Part shown: one piece after another, positions 1-9,119 of the stretch
Layout of the letters: each line of letters starts with the position of its first letter
Numbering within the stretch: the stretch's first letter is position 1
Assembly: GCF_030818895.1 (NCBI RefSeq)
Contig: NZ_JAUTBA010000001.1
Location: 1,426,001-1,490,000 of the forward strand
Length of the DNA: 64,000 nucleotides
Source: Sphingobacterium zeae
GTDB lineage: Bacteria > Bacteroidota > Bacteroidia > Sphingobacteriales > Sphingobacteriaceae
Reading direction: 5' to 3'
The notes under the pieces: model-generated
What the model saw: only the letters and a program-made list of their open reading frames with translations
What the model was told of the DNA's origin: nothing
The model's database searches: none
Position numbers and translations under genes: made by a program

Positions 1-311
1 TGATAAACTTCGTGAACTTGATACTTTTGCGCGATTCTAGGAATAATGTCTTCAGGCTTGCCTACATAAGTCAACAAGTCGCTACCATGGCTCTTTAATT
101 TTTCTTTTAGAGCCGTAACCGCTTCGATAACAAAGGCCGCTCGCAGAACACCAGTCTTCAAGTTGCCAAACTGATTTCGGTCGAAATATCGCGGATCAAA
201 ACAATATACCGGGATAATAAATGAACTTTTTTCAGAAGCTTGATAAAATACTTCATTGTCATGAAGTCTTAAATCATTTCGAAACCAGATCATTGTAGCC
301 CTTTTGTCCAT
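1..311 (-). CDS. DASH-type cryptochrome/photolyase, N-terminal part (runs off window)
   Basis: Reading the minus strand from ATG at 311 gives about 103 residues with no stop before the window edge. They begin MDKRATMIWFRNDLRLHDNE, the N-terminal signature of the photolyase/cryptochrome alpha/beta (antenna-binding) domain. Further on are IIPVYCFDPRYF and a TYVGKPEDIIP stretch, also typical of the DASH subfamily. The family uses FAD, and often a folate antenna, to repair UV-induced pyrimidine dimers with light. The FAD-binding half lies outside the window, so completeness and exact subfamily cannot be checked. An in-frame ATG at 293 is an alternative start. The gene is divergent from an SDR gene at 623. 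Confidence 0.85.
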   Translation of the reverse strand, partial: MDKRATMIWFRNDLRLHDNEVFYQASEKSSFIIPVYCFDPRYFDRNQFGNLKTGVLRAAFVIEAVTALKEKLKSHGSDLLTYVGKPEDIIPRIAQKYQVHEVY

Positions 312-622
312 AGAGGTGAAGATAAATACTTTTTAGTGCAGCCTATTTTCAGAAGATTTACAAATATATAAGGATATTGTGTTCTTGAAAGTATTTATTC
401 ATGAATTGACAAAAAAAGGACAATGACAGTTGTCATCAAGCTGTCGTAGTCTTTTTTATCGAAAAAATAAAAATTAGTGTTAAACTTATTTGGCGTTTTT
501 CTGTTCTAAAATCAGAGTAAACACAGCTTACTAGCGGGGGTAGGATCATGTTTCATGACCACTATAGTGAGAACGAATTATAAAATCGGGATGGTTTCAT
601 AGCCATAAAATAGAGCATTCGA
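312..622. promoter_or_regulatory. Divergent intergenic region with small palindrome
   Basis: A 311-bp gap without a credible gene separates the photolyase (minus) and the SDR gene (plus), so both promoters should lie here. The only clear symmetry is ATGACA-GT-TGTCAT at 423-436, two perfect 6-bp arms around two bases. That is the size of a dimeric regulator site, but no regulator can be named. I see no strong TTTG/TAnnTTTG pair. Confidence 0.3.
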
Positions 623-1492
623 ATGAAAAAGGTTTTAATCAGCGGGCTAAATACCTATTTGGGACGACGGGCATCCTGTTATCTGCAATCCAGCGATTTT
701 GATGTGACGGGATTAGTCCGCAACTTATCTCTTTTTAATAGAATCGTGAAAGAACAGGTTACGGCTAAGCTTTTTGAACTCGACCTCTTGCGGAAAGGTG
801 AGGCTTATGAGAATTTTGAAATCTCAGATCTTAATTTTGGAATTTATTTTACCCAAGTCCCTTCGCTGGATAATGATATACAGCTTCAGCTTGAATTGCT
901 CGGTCTGCGCAATTTCGTGGAGCTATGTAAGCGGGGAGGCAATAATCGTGTTATTTACGTCGCGCGGCTAATGGACGAACATTTTCTGGAGCCCGTGCGC
1001 AGTCTTCTTGAAAATTTACGTGTGCAATATACCATTGTGATTAAAAGCAGTGTGGTGGGAAAAGAGAGTGTACTGAACCGAATATTTGCTAAGCTTGCGC
1101 GACGGCAAACTATATTTTATTGGAATTGGGTAGCTTCCCTAAAATTTAGACCACTTCCTCTGCTCGATGTATACCGTTGGCTGCGGGAAATGCCCTGGGA
1201 AAATAATTTTATATCCGAGATCATTTACCTCGGCGGCAATGAGGAAATGACTTTTAGAGGGTTATTTTACCATTTTCTGAATTGCTCATCCGAACGTCCT
1301 AAAAAAGAGATCGGTGTCAATAAATTCTTTGCTAAACTTTTGTTGACAAGATTGAATGATATCAATAAAGAAGATATCGATGAGTTTAGAAGAGTGCTTT
1401 ATTATGAAAAGAATGTCGATAACACAACTTGGCAGAAAATACAGGCATTTGAATTTACTCCTTTGAAAACGTATGTCTGCGTAGACACCTAA
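623..1492 (+). CDS. Atypical SDR / NAD(P)-binding epimerase-like protein
   Basis: A 289-residue protein starting MKKVLISGLNTYLGRR. The beta-strand plus GxNxxLGR loop is a Rossmann dinucleotide-binding motif of the atypical (extended/NmrA-like) SDR type. The typical catalytic YxxxK is not evident, and the C-terminal half (about residues 150-289) is divergent, so it may be a sensor or a non-catalytic relative. Start ATG at 623 is followed directly by the beta1 strand, which supports it. The gene is divergent from the photolyase. In many bacteria SDR proteins of this kind neighbour light-response genes, so a shared photo-oxidative-stress role is possible but only inferred. Confidence 0.6.
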   Translation: MKKVLISGLNTYLGRRASCYLQSSDFDVTGLVRNLSLFNRIVKEQVTAKLFELDLLRKGEAYENFEISDLNFGIYFTQVPSLDNDIQLQLELLGLRNFVELCKRGGNNRVIYVARLMDEHFLEPVRSLLENLRVQYTIVIKSSVVGKESVLNRIFAKLARRQTIFYWNWVASLKFRPLPLLDVYRWLREMPWENNFISEIIYLGGNEEMTFRGLFYHFLNCSSERPKKEIGVNKFFAKLLLTRLNDINKEDIDEFRRVLYYEKNVDNTTWQKIQAFEFTPLKTYVCVDT

Positions 1493-1597
1493 TCTACCGT
1501 TCAGGGGATATGAGAACAATAGTTTTTATCGCGGTTTTTCAGATAGGCGTTTTCGTATGTTCTAACGGTTTTTATCCTGTTTAATAAATTATTCTGT

Positions 1598-1605
1598 TAA
1601 ATTTG
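1598..1605 (+). promoter_or_regulatory. Candidate -7 box for the ubiD-like gene
   Basis: TAAATTTG matches the Bacteroidota -7 consensus TAnnTTTG exactly and lies 31 bp before the ATG at 1636. No good TTTG -33 element is present at the expected distance, so support is only half a promoter. Confidence 0.3.
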
Positions 1606-1635
1606 TGGATTAACATGTTGAAGCAGATTTAATAT

Positions 1636-3474
1636 ATGGGGTACAATAGTTTAGAAGCATGTGTTGCGGATCTTGAAAAGCATGGACATTTGATCCGGAT
1701 CAAAGAAGAGGTTAATCCTTATCTCGAAATGGCCGCCATACATATGCGGGTATTTGATGTTGAGGGACCGGCCTTGTATTTTGAAAATATCAAAGGTACC
1801 ACATTTCCTGCGGTGTCCAATTTGTTTGGTACGTTAGAACGTTCGAAATTTATGTTTCGCGATTCGCTGGATCACTTAAAGAAATTGGTGGACGTTAAAA
1901 TGAATCCTGCCGCGGTGCTGAAAAACCCTTTCCAATATATTGGTTCGTCTATGACAGCGTTAGGGGCGCTACCTTGGAAAAGGAAGTCGGGTGCTCCTAT
2001 TCTTCATGGAAAGACATCCATTAGTAAACTTCCACAGATTGTCAACTGGCCTATGGATGGTGGTGCTTTTGTGACGATGCCGCAAGTATATACCGAAGAT
2101 GTCAGCAAACCTGGTATCATGCATGCTAATCTCGGGATGTACAGGATTCAGCTTTCTGGTAACGATTACCTACCGGATCAGGAAATTGGTTTGCATTATC
2201 AGTTGCATCGTGGCATAGGGATACATCAAACAAAGGCAAATGCACTTGGTAGACCTTTAAAGGTGAGTATTTTTGTCGGTGGACCTCCTGCACATCCGTT
2301 AGCTGCTGTAATGCCATTGCCCGAAGGACTTTCTGAGATGATCTTCGCGGGCGCATTGGGTAATAGAAGATTCCGTTATTTCTATGATGATGAAGGGTTT
2401 TGTATTTCGGCAGATGCTGACTTTGTGATCACAGGTACTGTTTATCCGAATGAAAATAAGCCCGAAGGTCCTTTTGGTGACCATATCGGCTATTATAGCC
2501 TGACCCATCCATTCCCATTGATGAAAGTACACAATGTGTACCATAAGAAAAACCCGATTTGGTCTTTTACCGTTGTGGGGCGTCCACCGCAGGAAGATAC
2601 CAGCTTTGGCGCCTTGATCCACGAAATTACAGGTACTGCTATTCCACAGGAGATTTCAGGCCTTCATGCTGTTAATGCTGTTGATGCCGCTGGGGTGCAC
2701 CCCTTGCTCTTCGCCATAGGTTCTGAACGATATACGCCTTATCAGCGTGTGGATCGACCGCAGGAAATTTTAACGATAGCCAATCAGATACTGGGTAAAA
2801 ATCAGCTCAGCCTTGCTAAATACTTGTTTATTTCAGCAAATGAAGATAATCCGCAATTGGATATTTATGATATTCCGGCTTTTTTGGGTCATATCCTTGA
2901 ACGCATAGACCTTACGCGGGATGTTCATTTTCAGACCAATACGACTATCGATACTTTAGATTATTCCGGAGATGGATTAAATGCCGGTTCCAAGGTGGTT
3001 TTTGCTGCCGCTGGTACAAAGAAAAGAGAATTGGGCCGTGAATTGCCGGCTGGTTTTGAACTACCCCGACCTTTCAATCAGGCAAAATTTGTCCTACCCG
3101 GTGTGATAGCGATCGATGGTCAGGCATTCTCTGGTTACGAGAATGAATCGAATATTATGGCGGAATGGTGTCGCGCTGCCGCTTCAAGCTCTTGGGAAGG
3201 TTTTCCATTGATCGTTTTATGCGATGATGCTAACTTTACCGCTGCTACTGTCAATAACTTTGTTTGGACAACGTTTACCAGAAGTAATCCTGCATTTGAT
3301 ATTTATGGAATAGGTAGTTTTACAACATTTAAACATTGGGGTTGTAAAGGTCCCTTGATTATTGATGCGCGAACAAAACCCCACCATGCCCCGGCTTTGG
3401 TCAAGGACGAAGCGGTGGAAAGACGTGTGGATCGGCTTGCTGCAAAGGGAGGCTCACTTCATGGCGTTATTTAA
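1636..3474 (+). CDS. UbiD family decarboxylase
   Basis: A 612-residue cytosolic protein spanning the whole UbiD fold. Family blocks include GPFGDHIGYYS near residues 277-287 and VGRPPQEDTSFG near 313-324, followed by the conserved E-I-T-G-T-A stretch. UbiD enzymes decarboxylate aromatic or unsaturated acids using prenylated FMN supplied by a UbiX partner. No ubiX is visible in this window. In quinone pathways the substrate is a polyprenyl-hydroxybenzoate, but Bacteroidota normally use menaquinone, so the physiological substrate is unclear and the symbol ubiD is not assigned. The start follows a TAAATTTG box by about 30 bp. The hopJ-like gene follows after 78 bp. Confidence 0.85.
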   Translation: MGYNSLEACVADLEKHGHLIRIKEEVNPYLEMAAIHMRVFDVEGPALYFENIKGTTFPAVSNLFGTLERSKFMFRDSLDHLKKLVDVKMNPAAVLKNPFQYIGSSMTALGALPWKRKSGAPILHGKTSISKLPQIVNWPMDGGAFVTMPQVYTEDVSKPGIMHANLGMYRIQLSGNDYLPDQEIGLHYQLHRGIGIHQTKANALGRPLKVSIFVGGPPAHPLAAVMPLPEGLSEMIFAGALGNRRFRYFYDDEGFCISADADFVITGTVYPNENKPEGPFGDHIGYYSLTHPFPLMKVHNVYHKKNPIWSFTVVGRPPQEDTSFGALIHEITGTAIPQEISGLHAVNAVDAAGVHPLLFAIGSERYTPYQRVDRPQEILTIANQILGKNQLSLAKYLFISANEDNPQLDIYDIPAFLGHILERIDLTRDVHFQTNTTIDTLDYSGDGLNAGSKVVFAAAGTKKRELGRELPAGFELPRPFNQAKFVLPGVIAIDGQAFSGYENESNIMAEWCRAAASSSWEGFPLIVLCDDANFTAATVNNFVWTTFTRSNPAFDIYGIGSFTTFKHWGCKGPLIIDARTKPHHAPALVKDEAVERRVDRLAAKGGSLHGVI

Positions 3475-3552
3475 GAGCGTTTAATGCCTGTTCATTCAGG
3501 TTTATGGGGGAGAAATTAAATTCGAATAGATTTTAAAAGGTATAACATTAAG

Positions 3553-3888
3553 ATGAATACAGCAGAATTATTGATTAAATCAAAAGGAAGCGAATTACAG
3601 TTTCAGGAAGTATTGGCGCATATTGCCGATCACTACAGCTATAGTCCCAGTGCATTTCAGAATGGGACGCTTAAAAACTCAAAAGAAGAAAATCAAGGTA
3701 GTGCAAAAGTGTTCTATTTTGCGCAGTTAAATAATCTTTCCCAAGAAGATACATTGCGCCTTTTTGCCGAGCATTATCAAAATGTACTCGATAATCCAGA
3801 CGGAGATGGCCATCAGAACATTCGTCAATTTAGGACAAATGGCTGGGATGGGATCCTGTTTGAGGAAGAAGTACTGGTAAAAAAATGA
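3553..3888 (+). CDS. HopJ type III effector family protein
   Basis: A 111-residue soluble protein with no signal peptide. The family pattern is clear: FQNGTLKNSKEENQGSAKVF followed by FAQL, a QNVLDNPDGDGHQNIR block and the closing GWDGILFEEEVL. This family was named for a Pseudomonas syringae effector but is widespread in free-living bacteria without type III secretion, where its function is unknown. No type III apparatus is visible here, so an effector role should not be assumed. It may be co-transcribed with the upstream UbiD gene (78-bp gap). A hairpin terminator lies about 140 bp downstream. Confidence 0.8.
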   Translation: MNTAELLIKSKGSELQFQEVLAHIADHYSYSPSAFQNGTLKNSKEENQGSAKVFYFAQLNNLSQEDTLRLFAEHYQNVLDNPDGDGHQNIRQFRTNGWDGILFEEEVLVKK

Positions 3889-4026
3889 TAGATTAAACCT
3901 GGTAGCGGTAAAAATTTGAGATGCACAGGAAAATATCTTGTTGTGGCAGTTTTGAAAAGACAAAATTGAAATGGCCGTTCCACAGGGTAGCATAGGTGCT
4001 ACACGATAACGAAACCAAGGGAATAG

Positions 4027-4060
4027 AAAGGGCAGTAGGAGTAGATTACTGCCCTTTTTT
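4027..4060 (+). terminator. Rho-independent terminator
   Basis: AAAGGGCAGTA and TACTGCCCTTT form an 11-bp stem around a 9-base loop, followed by T6. It lies 139 bp beyond the hopJ-like gene on the plus strand. The reverse orientation has only TTTCT after the stem but could still serve the convergent VOC gene. Confidence 0.8.
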
Positions 4061-4087
4061 GCCAATATTGTCTGTTGAGCAGTTGGC

Positions 4088-4549
4088 TTAAGCGTTACTT
4101 TCGCAATCTTCTTCTTTATTTCCACCAAAGTAAACCATCCAGCAAATGCCGAACTGGTCTTGAAAAGCGCTGTATAGTTCGGCAAAAAATGTTTCTCCGA
4201 GGGGCATTTCGACCAACTTTGCATCGGTAGTTAACGCATCATATAATGTTCTTGCCTCTGTCTTGCTTTCACACATGAGCATGACATAGCTGTTGTTTCC
4301 TTGAATATACTGTTGTCCAAAAGCGGAAACAACATCAGCGCCCATCAGCATGCTATCTCCATTGATGGAAATTGCGGTGTGACAGATTTTATTTTTTGCG
4401 TCGTCTGGAACAGGGGGCATTTGTGGATCAGCAGGAATATCTCCGTAACGCATATAACCGGGGTTCTTGGTGTTGAACACTTTTTCATAAAAATTGAAAG
4501 CTTCTTCGCAGTTTCCGTTAAAATTCAAATAAGCGTGTAATTTTGCCAT
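4088..4549 (-). CDS. VOC family (PhnB-like) protein
   Basis: A 153-residue protein if started at ATG 4549, which gives MAKLHAYLNFNGNCEEAF, the normal N-terminus of the PhnB/glyoxalase-like VOC family. A longer frame reaching 4660 adds 37 residues of unlikely sequence and is rejected. The two beta-alpha-beta-beta-beta modules are recognisable (AYLNFNGN, then MLMGADV in the first half; YVMLMCESKTEAR and the closing FGICWMVYF in the second). Members are often metal-free, and their substrates are usually unknown despite the PhnB name. The gene is followed by a bidirectional hairpin at 4027-4060. Confidence 0.85.
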   Translation of the reverse strand: MAKLHAYLNFNGNCEEAFNFYEKVFNTKNPGYMRYGDIPADPQMPPVPDDAKNKICHTAISINGDSMLMGADVVSAFGQQYIQGNNSYVMLMCESKTEARTLYDALTTDAKLVEMPLGETFFAELYSAFQDQFGICWMVYFGGNKEEDCESNA

Positions 4550-4725
4550 AATTTCTGGTTTTGAATGTATATTACTTTTTGGGCTTCCTATATTCCATCC
4601 TGTTATCCTATTGAAGCAGACTACATGCGGCCGGGAAAGCTTAAGTAAAAATAACCTCAAAACTGCTTAAAAAACTTGCCTTAAGACAAGTTTAAAAAAA
4701 AAGAGCACGCTTGTCAGGGAAAGGG

Positions 4726-5301
4726 TCAATTACCTTGAGCAATTTCTTTGCGGATACGACTCAAAGAAGTATCAGTAATGCCCAGATAAGAGGCAATGTG
4801 CTTAAGTGGTGCTTGCTGTAATAATAGGGGCTTTTCTTTCATGAGGTGCAGATAACGTGCCGTTGCCGGTTCAGTAATCATAGCGGTCGCTCTATTTTTA
4901 CTGTGAACAAGCTCTTTTGCCATCCAGGATCGTCCCCATTCCCTAAATTCAGGAATCTGATGAAAGAGCTCCTGAAAATCTTCGAATTTTATTTTCCAAA
5001 GGCGGGTTTCCACGAGTGCCTGAATATTTTCTACCGTTGGACTACGTTGAAAAAAGGACGCCACTTCAATGACTACCTCTTTGTCAATACAAAATCCGGT
5101 AGTGACTTCATTACCATCGTAATCGTGTAAAAAAGAACGTGTGAGTCCGTGCTCAATCAGGTAGTAGGCATTTGAAACCTGCCCTCTGGTCAATATAAAG
5201 TCGCCCTTTTTGACCGTTATGGCCGTATGTTTTTCAGTGATAGCAGTCAATTCCTCTGCTGTGAGCGCTAGCTCGCTGTAAAAGGTTCTGATTGGATCCA
5301 T
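4726..5301 (-). CDS. Crp/Fnr family transcriptional regulator
   Basis: A 191-residue protein. Residues 1-120 or so form a cyclic-nucleotide-binding-type beta barrel (KKGDFILTRGQVSNAYYLIEHGL, split here by the loop, is typical). The C-terminus carries a helix-turn-helix, LKHIASYLGITDTSLSRIRK. The cysteines of an Fnr iron-sulfur cluster are absent. The phosphate-binding RxS of a true cAMP site is not evident, so the ligand is unknown. This short subgroup is common in Bacteroidota, often next to the enzyme it controls. Here it is minus strand, upstream of the VOC gene with a 176-bp gap, and divergent from asnB. Confidence 0.85.
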   Translation of the reverse strand: MDPIRTFYSELALTAEELTAITEKHTAITVKKGDFILTRGQVSNAYYLIEHGLTRSFLHDYDGNEVTTGFCIDKEVVIEVASFFQRSPTVENIQALVETRLWKIKFEDFQELFHQIPEFREWGRSWMAKELVHSKNRATAMITEPATARYLHLMKEKPLLLQQAPLKHIASYLGITDTSLSRIRKEIAQGN

Positions 5302-5536
5302 GTCTTGGTTATTTGATTATAAGTCCAATTTAATCATTAATGTCCAGACCGACTGCTGATCTTTTGTGTGATTATTTTAAACAAACATGTGTTTCATTGA
5401 TAATTTTGTTTGTTTTGAAAACTATTTTTAATAAAAATATAAAAAAATTTGAAAATTATTGTGAAATTAGTTTTTAATTGTTTTACTTTGTGTCAATAAC
5501 ATAATGTAAAAAAGAAATCTTTAAAAAGTTCATAAT

Positions 5537-7226
5537 ATGTGTGGAATTATTGGCGCTTTTGAATTAAAGCAACCTGCAAGCTCATTGAGATCTCAAGTAT
5601 TGGAAATGTCAAAACGTATTCGTCACCGTGGTCCTGACTGGTCGGGTATTTTTACTGGCGAAAAAGCGTTGTTGGCACACGAGCGATTAGCTATCGTTGA
5701 TCCTAAATCGGGAAGTCAACCTTTGTACAGTCCGGATGGTCAAGTTGTACTGGCAGTTAATGGCGAGATCTATAACCACCATGAATTAAGAAATAGTCTT
5801 CCCGATTATGAATTTTCGACACAAAGTGATTCTGAGGTTGTGCTGGCTTTATATTTAGCCAAAGGGCCTTCATTTGTTGACGAATTGAATGGTATTTTTA
5901 GTTTTGCACTATATGATTCGCGTGACGATTCTTTTTTTGTTGCCCGTGACCATATGGGAATAATTCCATTATATTATGGTAAAGATAAAGAGGGGCAGTT
6001 TTTTGTCGCATCGGAATTAAAATCACTGGAAGGTTTCTGTGAGACGATCGAACAATTTCCTCCGGGTCATTACTTGTATAGTAAAACCGGAACAGTTCCG
6101 CAGCGCTGGTACCAACGCGATTGGGAAAGTTATGACACAGTAAAAGATAACGAAACGGATATCGCTGTATTGCGCAAAGGATTGGAAGATGCGGTGCATC
6201 GTCAGTTAATGTCAGATGTGCCCTATGGTGTATTGCTCTCTGGAGGATTGGATTCATCTGTTATTGCTGCCGTAACGAAGAAGTTTGCGTCTAAACGTAT
6301 TGAGAGTGACGATCAGGAAGATGCTTGGTATCCTCAATTGCATTCATTTGCGGTAGGTTTGAAAGGTGCACCAGATTTAATTGCAGCGAAAAAAGCTGCT
6401 GATCATATTGGCACAATACATCACGAAATTAATTTTACGATCCAAGAGGGATTGGATGCTATCCGTGATGTAATCTATCACTTGGAAACGTACGACGTTA
6501 CAACAGTCCGTGCTTCGACACCGATGTATCTATTGGCGCGTGTAATCAAATCGATGGGAATTAAAATGGTATTGTCTGGCGAAGGTTCGGACGAACTTTT
6601 TGGTGGGTATCTCTATTTTCATAAAGCACCCAATGCACAGGAATTTCACGAGGAAACTGTACGCAAGCTGAAAAAACTTTATCTATATGATTGTCTGCGC
6701 GCAAATAAATCACTTGCGGCTTGGGGAGTTGAGGGACGTGTACCTTTCTTGGACAAAGAATTTATGGATATCGCCATGCGCATCAACCCTTCCGATAAAA
6801 TGATCCGCGACGGAAGAATGGAAAAATGGGTGGTACGTAAAGCGTTTGAAGATTATTTGCCCGAGAGCATCGCTTGGCGCCAGAAAGAGCAATTTTCGGA
6901 TGGTGTAGGCTACAGCTGGATCGATACCTTGAAAGAGCAGGCTGAAAATAAAGTTTCTGATCAGGAATTTGCCGAAGCTTCGACGCGCTTCCCGGTAAAC
7001 ACGCCGAAAAATAAAGAATGAGTTTTTATATCGAACAATTTTCGAGTCACATTTTCCGTCAAAAGCGGCGGCACAAACTGTTCCTTCAGTAAAATCTGTT
7101 GCATGTAGTACGCCCGAAGCGTTGGCATGGGATGCTTCTTTCCAGCATCTGAACGACCCTTCGGGTAGAGCAGTGGCTTCTGTGCATCAAGAGAGCTACG
7201 AAAAATCGAAAGTGGAAGCTGTGTAA
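5537..7226 (+). pseudogene. asnB: Asparagine synthase B, frameshifted near C-terminus
   Basis: The first frame runs 494 codons to TGA at 7019. It starts MCGIIGAFEL, giving the Cys2 glutaminase nucleophile after Met removal, then the class-II glutamine amidotransferase domain (about 1-200) and the ATP-pyrophosphatase loop LLSGGLDSSVIAA near 233. The AsnB tail is missing from this frame but follows in the next: NEFLYRTIFESHFP at 7017 onward, then SVACSTPEALAWD and DPSGRAVASVHQ, ending TAA at 7224-7226. Removing one A from the A5 run at 7007-7011 restores a 562-residue protein, close to the 554 of E. coli AsnB. The enzyme makes asparagine from aspartate, glutamine and ATP. The break is either a sequencing error or a recent mutation. 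Sequence conservation beyond it shows the tail was under selection until recently. Confidence 0.9.
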
Positions 7227-7257
7227 CTAATCAACCTTCATATCTATATTTTTAGTA

Positions 7258-7288
7258 AAGCCTGGAAAGTATCTTTTCAGGCTTTTTT
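7258..7288 (+). terminator. Terminator of asnB
   Basis: GCCTGGAAAG pairs with CTTTTCAGGC around a short loop and is followed by T6. It lies 33 bp after the restored asnB stop codon, which independently supports the tail ending at 7226 as part of the gene. Confidence 0.85.
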
Positions 7289-7548
7289 ATCCCTTCTTTT
7301 GGCATTTCCGAGCGAAATAAAAAGATATGATTGAGCTACTCTAAAATAATGTGTGTTTTTAAATATTCTTTAGTAATTTTCGGAAACGCCATTCACTGGA
7401 AACTCTGGTTTGTCGAATTAATTCCAGTTGATCAAAGTGCTGTCTTTTTTGAAGCTCCTGATTGGAGCTAATGGAATGTACACGAGGCAGATCACGCTTG
7501 CGGTGTCTGTTTGTTGACGGATAATTATAAAATAAGTAATAATAACAT
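7289..7548. other. Non-coding stretch upstream of M28 peptidase gene
   Basis: No gene, RNA or repeat could be supported between the asnB terminator and the peptidase start at 7549. The promoter of the peptidase operon should be here, but no clear -33/-7 pair stands out. Confidence 0.3.
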
Positions 7549-9117
7549 ATGAAAATAGATGCAATGATACCATTCGGAATAAAATCTTTTGGATTAGCAC
7601 TTCTTTTATGGAGTACTCCCCGGGTTTTTGCTCAGCATAAGGAAGCGATGGTCTCGTCGATTGTCCAGGAAGCACATGCAAATTCGCAATTGGAAAAGTA
7701 TGCATTTGAGCTGATCGACATGATTGGTCCTCGTCTTGTTGGGAGTCCACAAATGCAACAGGCGCACGACTGGGTTGTTAAAAATTATAATTCGCTTGGA
7801 GCGCAGGCCCGTAATGAGGCGTATGGCGAATGGCGTTCTTGGGAACGGGGCACCTCGCAGGTGACGATGACCTATCCGCGGGTGAAGTCCTTGGAAGGTA
7901 CACAATTGGCCTTCAGTCCGATGACAAAGGGGAAAGGTGTCGAGGCGGAGGTGGTGACTATGCCTTTGTTTCAGTCTCAGTCCGACTTTCAGTCGTGGCT
8001 TAGAACTGTCAAAGGGAAAATTGTGCTTATTGGCATGAATCCATTGTCGGGACGTTCAGATGCCAACTGGAAGGAATCTGCTACTGCTCGAGGTTACGAA
8101 AAATATCAAACCTTAAAAAACGATCAGCTAAAAATGTGGGAGCGCAGTATGGTCTACACGGGAAGCACTCGTCGGACATTGCCTTTAGCATTGGAAGAAG
8201 CAGGTGCAGTTGGTGTCATAGATTCTTACTGGACAGAGTTGCCGGGTATCACGCGTATTTTTGATGCAAAATCTAAACAGATTCCCGTCTTTAATGTGGG
8301 ACTGGAGGATTATGGTCTTTTATACCGAATGGCAGAACATGGGGTCAAACCCCGGGTGTTGCTTCAGGGAAATTCAAAAGAACTTGGAATATCAAAAACC
8401 TATAATAGTATCGCCGAGATCAAAGGTAAGGAAAAGCCCAATGAATATGTTGTACTGTCGGCACATTTAGATTCTTGGGACGGGGCCTCTGGCGCGACCG
8501 ATAATGCTACCGGTGTGATTACCATGATGGAGGCCGTCCGTATTTTAAGGAAGGTTTATCCGGATAATAAAAGAACAATTTTGGTTGGGAACTGGGGGAG
8601 TGAAGAGCAAGGACTGAACGGTTCTTCTGCGTTTGTCGAAGACCATCCTGAGCTTGCAAAAAATATACAGGTGGTGTGGAACCAGGATAATGGAACAGGT
8701 CGAATTGTTCGTATTGGGGGAAGTGGTTTTGAAAAATCTTACGAATACATTGGTCGTTGGTTGCGTTATCTACCTGAAGATTTTCGCAATGAAATTCAAA
8801 CGAGTTTTCCCGGTATGCCAGGGACCGGAGGAAGTGATCATTCTTCGTTTGTTCAAAAAGGAATTCCGGCATTTGGACTTTCTTCGACTTCTTGGGACTA
8901 TGGTAAATTGACCTGGCATACCAACCGTGATACCTACGATAAGATTGTATTTGATGAGGTGAAGCAAAATGCCATTATTGTTGCAATTTTGACTTACTTG
9001 GCCTGTGAGGAGCCGACATTGGTTTCACGCGACAAAATCACATTACCTATCGATAAAGATGGTAAGCCAGCAGCATGGCCAACGAATCTTCAGTCGAAAA
9101 GAACAAGCGGCAATTAG
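7549..9117 (+). CDS. Secreted M28 family zinc metallopeptidase
   Basis: A 522-residue exported protein. Residues 1-29 look like a signal peptide (hydrophobic GIKSFGLALLLWS, then PRVFAQ). A protease-associated-type insert covers the middle. The M28 metal ligands are in order: HLDSWD near residue 306, the bridging Asp in ATDNATG near 317, the catalytic Glu pair in WGSEEQG near 352, the Asp in NQDNG near 380 and the His in GGSDHSSF near 430. The arrangement resembles carboxypeptidase Q-like aminopeptidases, which cleave short peptides. An alternative start is the Met at codon 6. A deacetylase-like gene starts 2 bp after its stop, so they form one operon. Confidence 0.88.
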   Translation: MKIDAMIPFGIKSFGLALLLWSTPRVFAQHKEAMVSSIVQEAHANSQLEKYAFELIDMIGPRLVGSPQMQQAHDWVVKNYNSLGAQARNEAYGEWRSWERGTSQVTMTYPRVKSLEGTQLAFSPMTKGKGVEAEVVTMPLFQSQSDFQSWLRTVKGKIVLIGMNPLSGRSDANWKESATARGYEKYQTLKNDQLKMWERSMVYTGSTRRTLPLALEEAGAVGVIDSYWTELPGITRIFDAKSKQIPVFNVGLEDYGLLYRMAEHGVKPRVLLQGNSKELGISKTYNSIAEIKGKEKPNEYVVLSAHLDSWDGASGATDNATGVITMMEAVRILRKVYPDNKRTILVGNWGSEEQGLNGSSAFVEDHPELAKNIQVVWNQDNGTGRIVRIGGSGFEKSYEYIGRWLRYLPEDFRNEIQTSFPGMPGTGGSDHSSFVQKGIPAFGLSSTSWDYGKLTWHTNRDTYDKIVFDEVKQNAIIVAILTYLACEEPTLVSRDKITLPIDKDGKPAAWPTNLQSKRTSGN

Positions 9118-9119
9118 TT

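Noticed and set aside
3727..4224. 165-residue minus-strand frame
   Set aside because: It crosses the hopJ-like gene, a terminator and the VOC gene in a different frame.
7007..7025. Programmed frameshift in asnB
   Set aside because: The A5 run needs a +1-type change and no slippery heptamer or downstream stimulatory hairpin was seen. Simple mutation or sequencing error is more likely.
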